Shown here in pieces: positions 1 through 12,323 of a stretch of 64,000 nt of DNA; the first letter of the stretch is position 1, and each line of letters begins with the position of its first letter. The notes under the pieces were generated by a model that worked only from the letters and a program-made list of their open reading frames with translations, made no database searches and was not told the origin of the DNA. The position numbers and the translations under genes are program-made. Source of the DNA: Pedobacter frigidisoli (GTDB taxonomy: Bacteria > Bacteroidota > Bacteroidia > Sphingobacteriales > Sphingobacteriaceae); NCBI RefSeq assembly GCF_004331675.1, contig NZ_SJSN01000004.1:64255-128254 (forward strand). Direction: 5' to 3'.

Positions 1-8
1 TGTATCGT

Positions 9-2762
9 TTAATGGATGAAGTCGAAAAGTAAGGTACCGCTAAAGGTTTTGCCATCTGTTTTGTACTTTTGGCTTTGCGGGCCCATCACTAAGGCCGACT
101 GAAACTTGGTACCGATTGCGCTTATGCCTTTTAAGAAACCGATACTTCCATCTGGAAAAGCGGGCTCCACATTGTTATTGCTTAACGCAGCAGCCTCGCG
201 GGCTGATCGGTACATTTGCAGGTAAGTGTCCTGATCAGGAGTGTAAACGGTAAACGTCGCTTCCTTATTTTCGAACACCACCCAGTTTACTTCGCCATGG
301 TAACCTTTAAACTCCGGATAGCCCCAGGATTCACCCGTAATGGTATTGTTGTAATCTTTATGCCAAACACCAAATTGTTGACCTTTCAACCTGTTTTTCC
401 AAACACGGTAAGGTCCGCGGCCGAGGTACTTCATTCCAGTAATTTTCTCCTCCGGATAATTAAAAGTAATGCCCATAAAATCGGCATCGCCCTGCTGGCT
501 AAACTGGTATTCGAGCTTAACCAATTTTCCGGGTTCGAATGTCCATTTTGCATTTAAATGTCCAGCACCCTCGTAATCTGATTCTACGGTATATTTTTGT
601 CCAACGGCCTTGAAGGTGAAATTTTTCAATGTCATCTTTACGCCTGCCAATAAAGGACCTTTTGATAAGGAAATGGCGGCATTGGGTTTAAGCACTTTTT
701 CGATATAACCAGTTGTTTTATCGAAATAATAGGTAATACCATCCTGTTTAACCAAAAGCGACTGATCCTTTTCTTCAGCTGTCACAGCCGAACTGGAAGC
801 GGTCGTTTCTTGCTTTCGGGCAATGAATTGAGCGGCCTTAATCGGCCAGCTCCAGGTAAATATTTCCTTTTGATCGGGACCATAGGCTGTTAGATACAGG
901 GCATCGCTCTGCGCCCATGATTTGGGTAATGATAGATCAAGGATCCCCTTTATACCTGGCTTTAGGTTTGATATGGCAGATCCGCTTGCATTCACAGTTG
1001 CTTTTGTTGCTACATCCTTAGCGGAAGGGAAATTGACAAGCTTCCATTTAAAAGTACATTGATTAAAACTGGTAAAATCGAACCTGTTGGCGATGGAGAT
1101 TTTACCATTAAATTTTTCATCAATTTTTGGCAGATCGACAAAAACCGGGGACCATATTTCCTTTATCGCGTAAAAACTTCCCTCCTTTTCCCGGTGGGGA
1201 CCAACAATCCCATCTGGGGCATGGTTTCCATCGCCATCATAAATACCGTTTTTGTCGGTTCTGATTACATTTTCATCAACCAGGGCCCAGATAAAACCAC
1301 CTGCACCATGTGGGTGGAGCATCATCTGGTTCCAGAAATCATCTAAGGCAGCGCCGGCCCCACCATCATAAAGGGCATGCATAAACTCGGTCGGGAAGAA
1401 AACCTCCTTACCTGAGGTAGCCGCCTTTACCATATAATTATAATCTGGATAATGTTTGGTATCAGTTCCGTTAAATTTCTCCCAGGGATGGATTACAGTA
1501 CGTTTTTGCGGATCGTACATGGCATAATCGTTATCGAGATCAGTATTAAAACCGCCCTCGTTGCCGTTGGCCCAAAAAATAATCGAAGGGTGGTTCACAT
1601 CTCTAATGACAAGTTCCTTCACCAACTTATGCCCTACGCTATTATCGTATTTGGCCTGCCAACCCGTAAGTTCATTGATTACGTACAAGCCAAGTGAATC
1701 GCAAACATCCAAAAATTCGGCATCGGGAGGGTAATGCGACATTCGGACGGCGTTCATATTCATTTCTTTCATCAGCCTTACATCCATCAAATGCACGGCT
1801 TTACTTAATGTGCGACCAGTTTCGGGCCAAAAACTATGTCGGTTAACCCCTTTTAAAAGTATTTTAACACCATTCACATAAAAGCCATCATTGCGACGTA
1901 CCTCGAGCGTACGGAAACCGAATTTCTGCTTTACCTGATGAATAGTCTGCCGTTTATTTTTTACACGCACCACCACTTGATACAGATTTGGAAATTCTGA
2001 ACTCCACAAGGATGGATGCGGGATACTGGATTTCAAGGTTTGCATGCTATCCGTTAGATTTGCTTTCACGGAAAACGCCTTGCCTACATTTTCGCCATTT
2101 AATTTCTTCACCTGGGCTTCGATCACATCGTTTGCTCCTAGGTTCTGTCCATACACATCGAGCTGAAACGAACCATCTGCCTTGGCGTTAACCGCAACCC
2201 TTTCGATAAACTTATCGGGAACGGTTTCGAGATAAACAGGCCTGAAAATACCGCCGAAAACCCAAAAATCACTTTTCCTCTCGGCGCTATTGATTGAAGC
2301 ATTGGCCGACATTTTATCTACCGTAACTTCCAGCTTATTCTTGCCTTCGGCTTTTAACAATGTTGTGATATCATATCTAAAACGATAAAAACCGCCCTGG
2401 TGCACCTCTCCCGCAAGTTTCCCGTTCACCGTAACCTTGGTATCGGTCATGGATCCCTCAAAAACAATGAATATTTTTTTTCCGGTAATCTTACCTGTTG
2501 TAAATTCGCAACGGTATAGCCCCTGCTCTTTTGCCTTATCCTTATCATGCCCGTAATTGTAGCTTCCAAAACCCTGCAACTCCCAATTGGAAGGTACCGG
2601 GATCTTACTCCATACCCCACTCTTGCGGCCACCAGTACAATAAAAGTCCCATTGTCTGGTATGGTCTTTATCTGTCCCGGAAAGGTAGGTTCTTATGGTT
2701 TCCTGCGAAAAAGCGGGATATGAAACCAATAATAAAAACAGGAAAAGTAATCGTTTAATCAT
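9..2762 (-). CDS. exported glycoside hydrolase family 2 protein (beta-galactosidase type)
   Basis: Secreted GH2 enzyme that should hydrolyse beta-linked galactosides or related sugars in the periplasm or on the surface. The chosen start gives a clean signal peptide (MIKRLLFLFLLLVSYPAFSQ); an in-frame ATG six codons upstream adds nothing family-like. Order seen: GH2 sugar-binding domain (about residues 30-190), immunoglobulin-like domain (200-300), TIM barrel (305-580), C-terminal domains. The acid/base Glu is E402 in the motif GNEGG and the probable nucleophile is E459 in PTEF. The C-terminal region has a YLGRGPYRVW motif like the LacZ small-chain domain. At 918 aa it is a usual length. It lies 166 bp downstream of a second GH2 gene on the same strand, so the two may be co-transcribed. 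The substrate cannot be read from sequence. Confidence 0.9.
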   Translation of the reverse strand: MIKRLLFLFLLLVSYPAFSQETIRTYLSGTDKDHTRQWDFYCTGGRKSGVWSKIPVPSNWELQGFGSYNYGHDKDKAKEQGLYRCEFTTGKITGKKIFIVFEGSMTDTKVTVNGKLAGEVHQGGFYRFRYDITTLLKAEGKNKLEVTVDKMSANASINSAERKSDFWVFGGIFRPVYLETVPDKFIERVAVNAKADGSFQLDVYGQNLGANDVIEAQVKKLNGENVGKAFSVKANLTDSMQTLKSSIPHPSLWSSEFPNLYQVVVRVKNKRQTIHQVKQKFGFRTLEVRRNDGFYVNGVKILLKGVNRHSFWPETGRTLSKAVHLMDVRLMKEMNMNAVRMSHYPPDAEFLDVCDSLGLYVINELTGWQAKYDNSVGHKLVKELVIRDVNHPSIIFWANGNEGGFNTDLDNDYAMYDPQKRTVIHPWEKFNGTDTKHYPDYNYMVKAATSGKEVFFPTEFMHALYDGGAGAALDDFWNQMMLHPHGAGGFIWALVDENVIRTDKNGIYDGDGNHAPDGIVGPHREKEGSFYAIKEIWSPVFVDLPKIDEKFNGKISIANRFDFTSFNQCTFKWKLVNFPSAKDVATKATVNASGSAISNLKPGIKGILDLSLPKSWAQSDALYLTAYGPDQKEIFTWSWPIKAAQFIARKQETTASSSAVTAEEKDQSLLVKQDGITYYFDKTTGYIEKVLKPNAAISLSKGPLLAGVKMTLKNFTFKAVGQKYTVESDYEGAGHLNAKWTFEPGKLVKLEYQFSQQGDADFMGITFNYPEEKITGMKYLGRGPYRVWKNRLKGQQFGVWHKDYNNTITGESWGYPEFKGYHGEVNWVVFENKEATFTVYTPDQDTYLQMYRSAREAAALSNNNVEPAFPDGSIGFLKGISAIGTKFQSALVMGPQSQKYKTDGKTFSGTLLFDFIH

Positions 2763-2928
2763 GATGTCTAAAATTAGCAATAGTAGCCGCCTCAGAATTA
2801 GTTGCCTTCTACAGCCCTAAAATCCGGCGCTTACAAGATAAAAGAATTTGCACGGAGGTAAGACTTAGCTATCTATTTTATTACAATTACAGGTCTATAG
2901 CTAGCTATGGACCTGTATAAATTGTTCT

Positions 2929-6524
<3,596 letters not shown>

Positions 6525-9500
6525 ATGAGCTTAAAAAACCGGTCAACCCTGATTGCAGCCAAGCTATCTAAATTGGCCCTTTTTATATTTTTGGTTCTCC
6601 TTGTCGGGAGTTCCGTAACTTCAGCACAGCCATATTCGTTTAATTTTAAGCATCTAACTGTAGATGAAGGACTCTCGCACACTGATGCCAACGATATCGC
6701 ACAGGACAACAAAGGATATATCTGGATCGCTACCTATTTTGGCCTTGACAGATTTGACGGCTATTCGGTCAAAAAGTATTACAACAGCAACCACCCCATA
6801 AAAAATGCCTACAAGAACAGGATACGCTTCGTTTATCCCGATAGTGAGGGAAATATCTGGCTTGGTACCGAGGATGGCCTTCAGTATTTTGATCCGCGAA
6901 AAGAGCGTTATCACGATTTAATGGAAATTACGGGCGGGATGTCTCCTTACATCGGAAAAATGGTCAAGCCATCAGGTAACAGGATTTATGGCCTGATTGA
7001 CGGTTGTCTTAAGACATATATCGTTAGGGACAGCTTGTTAATTCCTTTAAAGGTAGAGCAACCTAAGGAAACCAGTTTTTCTGACATATTTCTAGACAGC
7101 AGGGGAATAATCTATCTATCAAGCAATAAAGGGATCTGGAAGGTTGATAAAACTAACCATCTGAAGCCTGTCAAGATAAGTGGGCTGAACGGACAGGGGC
7201 TCTCATTGGTCTATATCGATAAGAATAAAAACCTGATAACAGCAGACCTGAACAAAATCTATCTGGTTTCCGAACACACAGATAAGGAGTTAAAAGTCAC
7301 AGGACAATTTGCCCATCCTGCAATCAAAAGGCTAAAAAATATATCTCAGGATCAAAAGCGGGGTTACTGGTTAAATACGGGAACGGAATTGATCAGACTG
7401 GACGCCAATATGGATCTCATTCAGGTAGTAAATAACAAAAATACCCAAAGCTTAATCTCAGATTCTTTTACCAAACTGATGATTGACAGGTCAGGGTGCC
7501 TATGGCTTGGTACCTTTGGAAAAGGGGTAAGTTATTGTGATCTCAACGAGAAGCTTTTTTATACCTTAAAAAACGAGTCCAGATCACGGAATTCGCTATC
7601 CGGGAATTTTGTGAGGTCAATTTTCTCCGAGGGGGATTATCTTTGGATCGGAACTGGGGGAAATGGGTTAAACCGATATAATTTTAAGTCCAAAAGCTTT
7701 ACTTTTTATAACACATACAGTTCTGCCATCCAGATAAAAAATGATGTGGTAACCGCCTTAACCAAAGATAATGTGGGCAACTTATGGATAGGCACAAATT
7801 CGGGAATAGAGATACTCGCACCGAACCGCACTAGCTTTTATAAGCCCAAGGGCTATGATAAGTTCCCATCCTATGTGATCGAAACGCTGGTCAAGGATTA
7901 CTATGGGAATATATGGTTTGGTAATCATACCCAAAAATTCGGTGTAATATACAGGGACGGTGAGGACAGTTTCAAAGTCAGATATTACGGTGAGGGTTAT
8001 TTCTTTTTTGCAGATCAAAATAAGCCGCAGCTTTTCGTATCGAGTACCAATGGCTTGAAAAGAATGTATATTGACAGTCAGGGCAATATCATTAAAACCT
8101 TTGAATACCGGGGATCAGAGAAAAAAAATTCCTTAAGTTCGGATTACACCTATCCCATCGGTAAACAGAACGACAATACCTACTGGATAGGTACCATCGG
8201 CGGCGGATTAAACCGGCTTGACCTGAATAGGGACAAATCCTATTCTATAAAGATATATAACGATAAATCCGGAGTATTCAATGATGTTGAAAGTCTGGAA
8301 ATCGATGATGACGGAAATATATGGATGGGTGGAAACGGACTGGAATGCTTGGACCCAAAAACGGGAAAATTAACGCGATATGACAAAAATGACGGATTGC
8401 AGGGCAATAGCTTTAAGGTCGGATCATCCTTTAAGGGCGAAGATGGAAAGTTATACTTCGGAGGGATCAACGGCCTGAACTATTTCTATCCAAGGGAGAT
8501 CAAACCCAATACCATAATGGCAAGCCCCATTCTGACAGATGTCCTGATCAACAATCTTAAACCTGACTATAACGACCCCAATTCTGCTGCTCACCTGAGC
8601 AGCGATGCGATCGGATATGGAAAGCAAATCAGGATTGACTATAAACAGAACAATTTCATTATTTTCTTTTCGGCTATGCATTTTGCAAACCCGCTCAAAT
8701 GCAGTTATAGGTACAAACTTATCGGCTTTGACAGCGGCTGGAAGTATACTGACGGGAAGAACCCGAGCGCTGCCTACAGCAACCTGGATTTCAAGGCGTA
8801 TAAGTTTATCCTTCAGGCAACGAACAACGATGGGGCATGGAGTGATATTACTGCAGAAACGTCAATATTGATATCACCACCATGGTGGAAATCGACTGCA
8901 GCCAAATCATTCTATATTATCATTATCCTTACCGGACTGGCAGCTGTTTATATTTCCCAGGCAAGGTGGTACAGGCTCAAGAGAGAAATCGCGATCAGGG
9001 AAGTAAATGAAAAGAGAAGAGCGGAGATGCACCGGCATAAGGAAGAGCTTTCGGAGCAGCAGTTGATGTTTTTCACCAATATTTCACATGAGTTTAGAAC
9101 ACCACTGACTTTGATACTGGGACCACTGGAGACCTTGATGAAGCAGAACCTAAATGAGATGCTCGAACATCCATATCAGCTGATGTACAGGAATGCAAAA
9201 AGGCTGTTAAATCTGATCAGTGAAATCATGAACTTCAGAAAGGTAGCCGACCAGATTATCAAGCTTCAGGTCCAAGAGGTTGCAATCAATGATTTTGTTA
9301 ATGGCCTGGCACAAGAGTTTAACGAACTGGCGGGCAAAAAGAATATCTCATTTGCCACCAGACATTCTTCAGCCAAAACCGGTCCAGGGGTCTTAAGAGG
9401 ATTTCTGGACATCCAGATAGTGGAAAAAATTCTTTTCAACCTGCTCAACAACTCTTTTAAATATACCCCGGAAAATGGGGAAATCCTGTTTGAAACATTC

Positions 9501-10700
9501 ACGGAACTAAACACGTTCGAGCCTTCCTACAAGACAGGATTTAAGCTGATCAATGAGAGCTATGCCGGAAAAGAACATATCTATTTCCGTATCAATGATT
9601 CTGGAATAGGAATATCCAAAGAGTCCATCCATAAAATTTTTGACCGATATTACCGCATCAGTACAGAGCATCTGGGGTCCGGCATAGGTTTGGCATTGGT
9701 AAAAAGCCTGACTGAACTTCATAAGGGTGATATTTATGTTTACAGCGAAAGGAACCAGGGAACCGAAATCCTGATCGGCATTCCGATCAGCAAGGTGAAT
9801 TACTCCGAAAACGAAATTTTATCAAGCCATAATATAACGGAGCTCAAGCTTGAGCCTATAGATCATTCAATATTTGTTCCGCCAGCAAAAAAGGGAAACG
9901 ATGTTTTTTCTTCCAATGAAAAATCAGGAAAACGGGTCCTAATTGTGGAGGATAACGATGAGCTGTTAGATTACTTAAAATCAACACTGGAGCATAGCTA
10001 TCAGATTTATCAGGCCGGAAACGGTAACGATGGCCTAAGACTTGCCATTGAACATATTCCTGATCTGATTATCAGTGACGTGATGATGCCGGGAATGAAC
10101 GGAATTGAATTTTGCAGGCTGATAAAGGAGAAGTTTGAGACCAGCCATATTCCCTTTATCATTTTGTCGGCGAGGGATGCTATAGATGCCAAAATTGCCG
10201 GCATGGAATCCGGTGCCGATTTTTATTTTGCAAAACCTCTAAGTGCAGAACTTTTGCTTCTTACGATATATAATCTGTTTGAGCAATCAGAGAGACTAAA
10301 AGACAAGTATGCCAAAAATTATTTGAGCGAAGCAACTGAACTTGTAAAGTCGGATAAAGATAAAGAATTTGTCAGCAGGCTCTTAGATGTAATAGAAAAT
10401 AATATCAAAGATCCGGATTTAGATGTTGATTTCCTTTGTAACAGCCTTTTCATCAGCAGAACAAAGCTGTATCAAAAGATCAAAAGCATATTTAATCAAT
10501 CTGTCGGCGACTTTATCAGAACCACAAGATTGAAAAAAGCCATTAAGATCATGACACATGAGGATGTTCCGTTATATGAGGTAGCTGAACGGACAGGGCT
10601 TCAAAGCAGTTCTACCTTTTCAAGGGCATTTAAAAAAGAGTTCGGAAAATCACCCCTACATTATATTCAGGCCCTTAAGAAAAACGATTTGTCAAGATAA
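6525..10700 (+). CDS. hybrid two-component system sensor/regulator (HTCS)
   Basis: One-polypeptide signalling protein: a periplasmic sensor, a histidine kinase, a receiver and an AraC-type DNA-binding domain. The chosen start (MSLKNRSTL) gives a signal/anchor ending near TSAQ. Residues about 20-690 hold Reg_prop beta-propeller repeats (recurrent NIWLGT, GNLWIGTNSG, NIWMGG motifs) and are followed by a Y_Y_Y domain. A transmembrane helix lies near 795-812. The kinase has H855 in SHEFRTPLT and a HATPase with NSFKYT and GSGIGLAL. The receiver phospho-acceptor is D1185 (ISDVMMPG). The AraC domain fills the last 100 residues (motif STFSRAFKKEFGKSP). All key residues are intact. The family controls carbohydrate-use genes in Bacteroidota; here the divergent GH2 pair is the obvious target. 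No susC/susD pair is in view. Confidence 0.95.
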   Translation: MSLKNRSTLIAAKLSKLALFIFLVLLVGSSVTSAQPYSFNFKHLTVDEGLSHTDANDIAQDNKGYIWIATYFGLDRFDGYSVKKYYNSNHPIKNAYKNRIRFVYPDSEGNIWLGTEDGLQYFDPRKERYHDLMEITGGMSPYIGKMVKPSGNRIYGLIDGCLKTYIVRDSLLIPLKVEQPKETSFSDIFLDSRGIIYLSSNKGIWKVDKTNHLKPVKISGLNGQGLSLVYIDKNKNLITADLNKIYLVSEHTDKELKVTGQFAHPAIKRLKNISQDQKRGYWLNTGTELIRLDANMDLIQVVNNKNTQSLISDSFTKLMIDRSGCLWLGTFGKGVSYCDLNEKLFYTLKNESRSRNSLSGNFVRSIFSEGDYLWIGTGGNGLNRYNFKSKSFTFYNTYSSAIQIKNDVVTALTKDNVGNLWIGTNSGIEILAPNRTSFYKPKGYDKFPSYVIETLVKDYYGNIWFGNHTQKFGVIYRDGEDSFKVRYYGEGYFFFADQNKPQLFVSSTNGLKRMYIDSQGNIIKTFEYRGSEKKNSLSSDYTYPIGKQNDNTYWIGTIGGGLNRLDLNRDKSYSIKIYNDKSGVFNDVESLEIDDDGNIWMGGNGLECLDPKTGKLTRYDKNDGLQGNSFKVGSSFKGEDGKLYFGGINGLNYFYPREIKPNTIMASPILTDVLINNLKPDYNDPNSAAHLSSDAIGYGKQIRIDYKQNNFIIFFSAMHFANPLKCSYRYKLIGFDSGWKYTDGKNPSAAYSNLDFKAYKFILQATNNDGAWSDITAETSILISPPWWKSTAAKSFYIIIILTGLAAVYISQARWYRLKREIAIREVNEKRRAEMHRHKEELSEQQLMFFTNISHEFRTPLTLILGPLETLMKQNLNEMLEHPYQLMYRNAKRLLNLISEIMNFRKVADQIIKLQVQEVAINDFVNGLAQEFNELAGKKNISFATRHSSAKTGPGVLRGFLDIQIVEKILFNLLNNSFKYTPENGEILFETFTELNTFEPSYKTGFKLINESYAGKEHIYFRINDSGIGISKESIHKIFDRYYRISTEHLGSGIGLALVKSLTELHKGDIYVYSERNQGTEILIGIPISKVNYSENEILSSHNITELKLEPIDHSIFVPPAKKGNDVFSSNEKSGKRVLIVEDNDELLDYLKSTLEHSYQIYQAGNGNDGLRLAIEHIPDLIISDVMMPGMNGIEFCRLIKEKFETSHIPFIILSARDAIDAKIAGMESGADFYFAKPLSAELLLLTIYNLFEQSERLKDKYAKNYLSEATELVKSDKDKEFVSRLLDVIENNIKDPDLDVDFLCNSLFISRTKLYQKIKSIFNQSVGDFIRTTRLKKAIKIMTHEDVPLYEVAERTGLQSSSTFSRAFKKEFGKSPLHYIQALKKNDLSR

Positions 10701-11464
10701 ATAACCTGATTTCAAAAGGGAGGCGCAACATATTGGCGAATAAGAGAAAGCCCAGGGCTGGAAACCTCCACAAAGGAATATCTGGGGCTCGGCGCGAATG
10801 AGCAGGCAATTCCGTAGCAGATTGACCAGCTTAAGAAAACCTTAGACACTTCGCAAACACACCAACTATCAACATATTGAGATGGTCAATCTCGAACGAA
10901 ACACACGGACTCGAAAGTCCGAAATGATAGGATCATGGCTTGCGAAGTCTCCAGATCACTAACCATATACATAGAGAAGATAATCAAGAAAGCGCAGGTC
11001 CCAAGCGAGTCAGATGAGTTCAAATTTGCAATACCTGAAGCATTTACCGACTGCAATTTTAGGAAGAAAGGGATAAGAGCCCAAATAAAAGATCCATTAC
11101 TCTTGGAAATGAAAAATATGAGCGGGATTATTTTTTCAACGACGGCTTATTCATCAGTCAGCGTTTTTTGGAGGGCATGGTTTTGCTAAGTTAGGTAAAC
11201 CATATAATGGGGAATCCGATCATGGAATGTGTTACTATGAGTTAGTGATGAAAACGGATAGCCAGTTAATTGACCGGCAATGGCCTTGCTGAACTGACAA
11301 TAAACCTTGCCATAAACAACCTAGACTTTCCTGCCAGGGCGGATAAAATAAATAACCCTTCACAAAGTTATCAAAAACAAATTCAACGTCGAAAAACTGA
11401 AATTTTGCTCAAATCAGCTGTTGCATTTCTGGAGAAAACTTCCCACATAACGAGTTGTGGGTTC
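10701..11464. other. gene-poor stretch with probable eroded coding remnants
   Basis: No intact gene could be supported. Between about 10935 and 11280 short peptide-like stretches appear in successive frames: KDPLLLEMKNMSG, then EKYERDYFFNDGLFISQRF in another frame near 11108-11170, then GKPYNGESDHGMCYYEL near 11190-11250. That frame-hopping is what an old gene with several frameshifts looks like. The family is not recognised. A small hairpin, CGGACT-cgaa-AGTCCG, lies at 10906-10921. Confidence 0.3.
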
Positions 11465-11829
11465 TTATACTTCCAACAAAAGATTTCCAACAGTCAGGAG
11501 TAAATTTGCGGATTCAAGGGATTTTCCGATAATGGCATCAGCCTCACATTCCATTTTGCTGATTTCCCTATGAGACAATGCAGTGAGCATTACAATGGGA
11601 ATGTGCCGGGTTGCCATAGTATGCTTCAACTTGTTACAGATTTCCCTGCCGTCAATATTTCCCAGCCGTATGGCCAAAATAATCAGATCAGGCACAAAAT
11701 TATCAATCTCCGAAGAAACCAGTTCGGGCGACTCAATACACCTTACCTTATAGCCGGCATCGCTAAGAACCGCCCCGAAACTACAAAGCGCCACTGGATC
11801 GTCATCCAGAACAAAATTTTCTTATTCAT
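11465..11829 (-). pseudogene. decayed response-regulator receiver domain
   Basis: A stand-alone CheY-like receiver that no longer reads through. From the ATG at 11829 the protein starts MNKKI and then shifts frame at an AAAATTTT tract (11813-11820). Adding one base there restores MNKKIFVLDDDP and joins the rest of the domain, so one base appears to be missing. The downstream part can only be entered at a GTG (11794), which would lose the acidic pocket. Separately, the phospho-acceptor Asp is replaced: LIILAIRLG stands where LIILDIRLP-like sequence is expected. The Lys of the active site is kept (IIGKSLE). Two independent defects favour true decay over a sequencing error. It closely resembles the intact receiver at 60250-60615. 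Confidence 0.7.
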
Positions 11830-12011
11830 GTAAAATTTCTTTAGAAGGTAACGGCAATTTAACTGGGCTTATATATTGCTTTTACAATCAATTTCTGTAA
11901 TCTTCCTACTGGTAAATATGGATGGTCTCTATATAAAACACTATCTTCAATCAAAGCTATCGGTACGTTCCGGTAGACTAATTTAGTTAAACGCACTCAA
12001 ATTACAACGGT

Positions 12012-12272
12012 ATGACAAATACTGAACAAATTGCACAGCTTAAAGTTCTGGTTTTATCAAAAATGAACTTGGAGCATCCTACGCTTAAAGACTGTAAGAA
12101 TATATCTGAGCAGATATTTAATAAAACAAAAAACTACCTGTCCGAGCGGACAATCCAGAGTATTTTCATTTCGAACAGATGGGTCTTAGCACCTTTTATC
12201 ATAAATAGTCTTGCGCAGTTTTCCGGGTTCGATGATTGGGAGGACTTAGTCAAAAAGACTTGGAAGAGTTAA
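12012..12272 (+). CDS. small HTH-like protein of unknown function
   Basis: An 86-aa protein not assigned to a named family. It has a central LSERTIQSIF segment followed by LAPFIINSLAQFSGFDDWEDLVKK. As I recall, a similar arrangement (LSE-T---F...-P---N-L--F-G---W--F) recurs in small Bacteroidota regulators and at the N-terminus of some DNA-binding proteins, so a DNA-binding role is possible but unproven. There is no signal peptide or membrane segment. It sits between a decayed receiver gene and a PAS histidine kinase, 51 bp from the convergent kinase gene. The coding-like composition and single good ATG support a real gene. Confidence 0.6.
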   Translation: MTNTEQIAQLKVLVLSKMNLEHPTLKDCKNISEQIFNKTKNYLSERTIQSIFISNRWVLAPFIINSLAQFSGFDDWEDLVKKTWKS

Positions 12273-12323
12273 ATAGCCGCTTAATATGGAATCCAGTCTT
12301 CCCGCAATCAATTGCTCCTAAAA

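Noticed and set aside
1059-1697. Plus-strand open frames opposite the first GH2 gene (and similar frames opposite valS, glmM, mgtE, ldh)
   Set aside because: They are antisense shadows of long, well conserved genes and have no family features of their own.
8240-8681. Minus-strand open frames opposite the hybrid regulator
   Set aside because: Shadows of the propeller-repeat coding sequence.
10935-11189. Open frame of 84 codons as an intact gene
   Set aside because: The more protein-like sequence jumps to other frames within it, and no motif or start signal supports the single frame.
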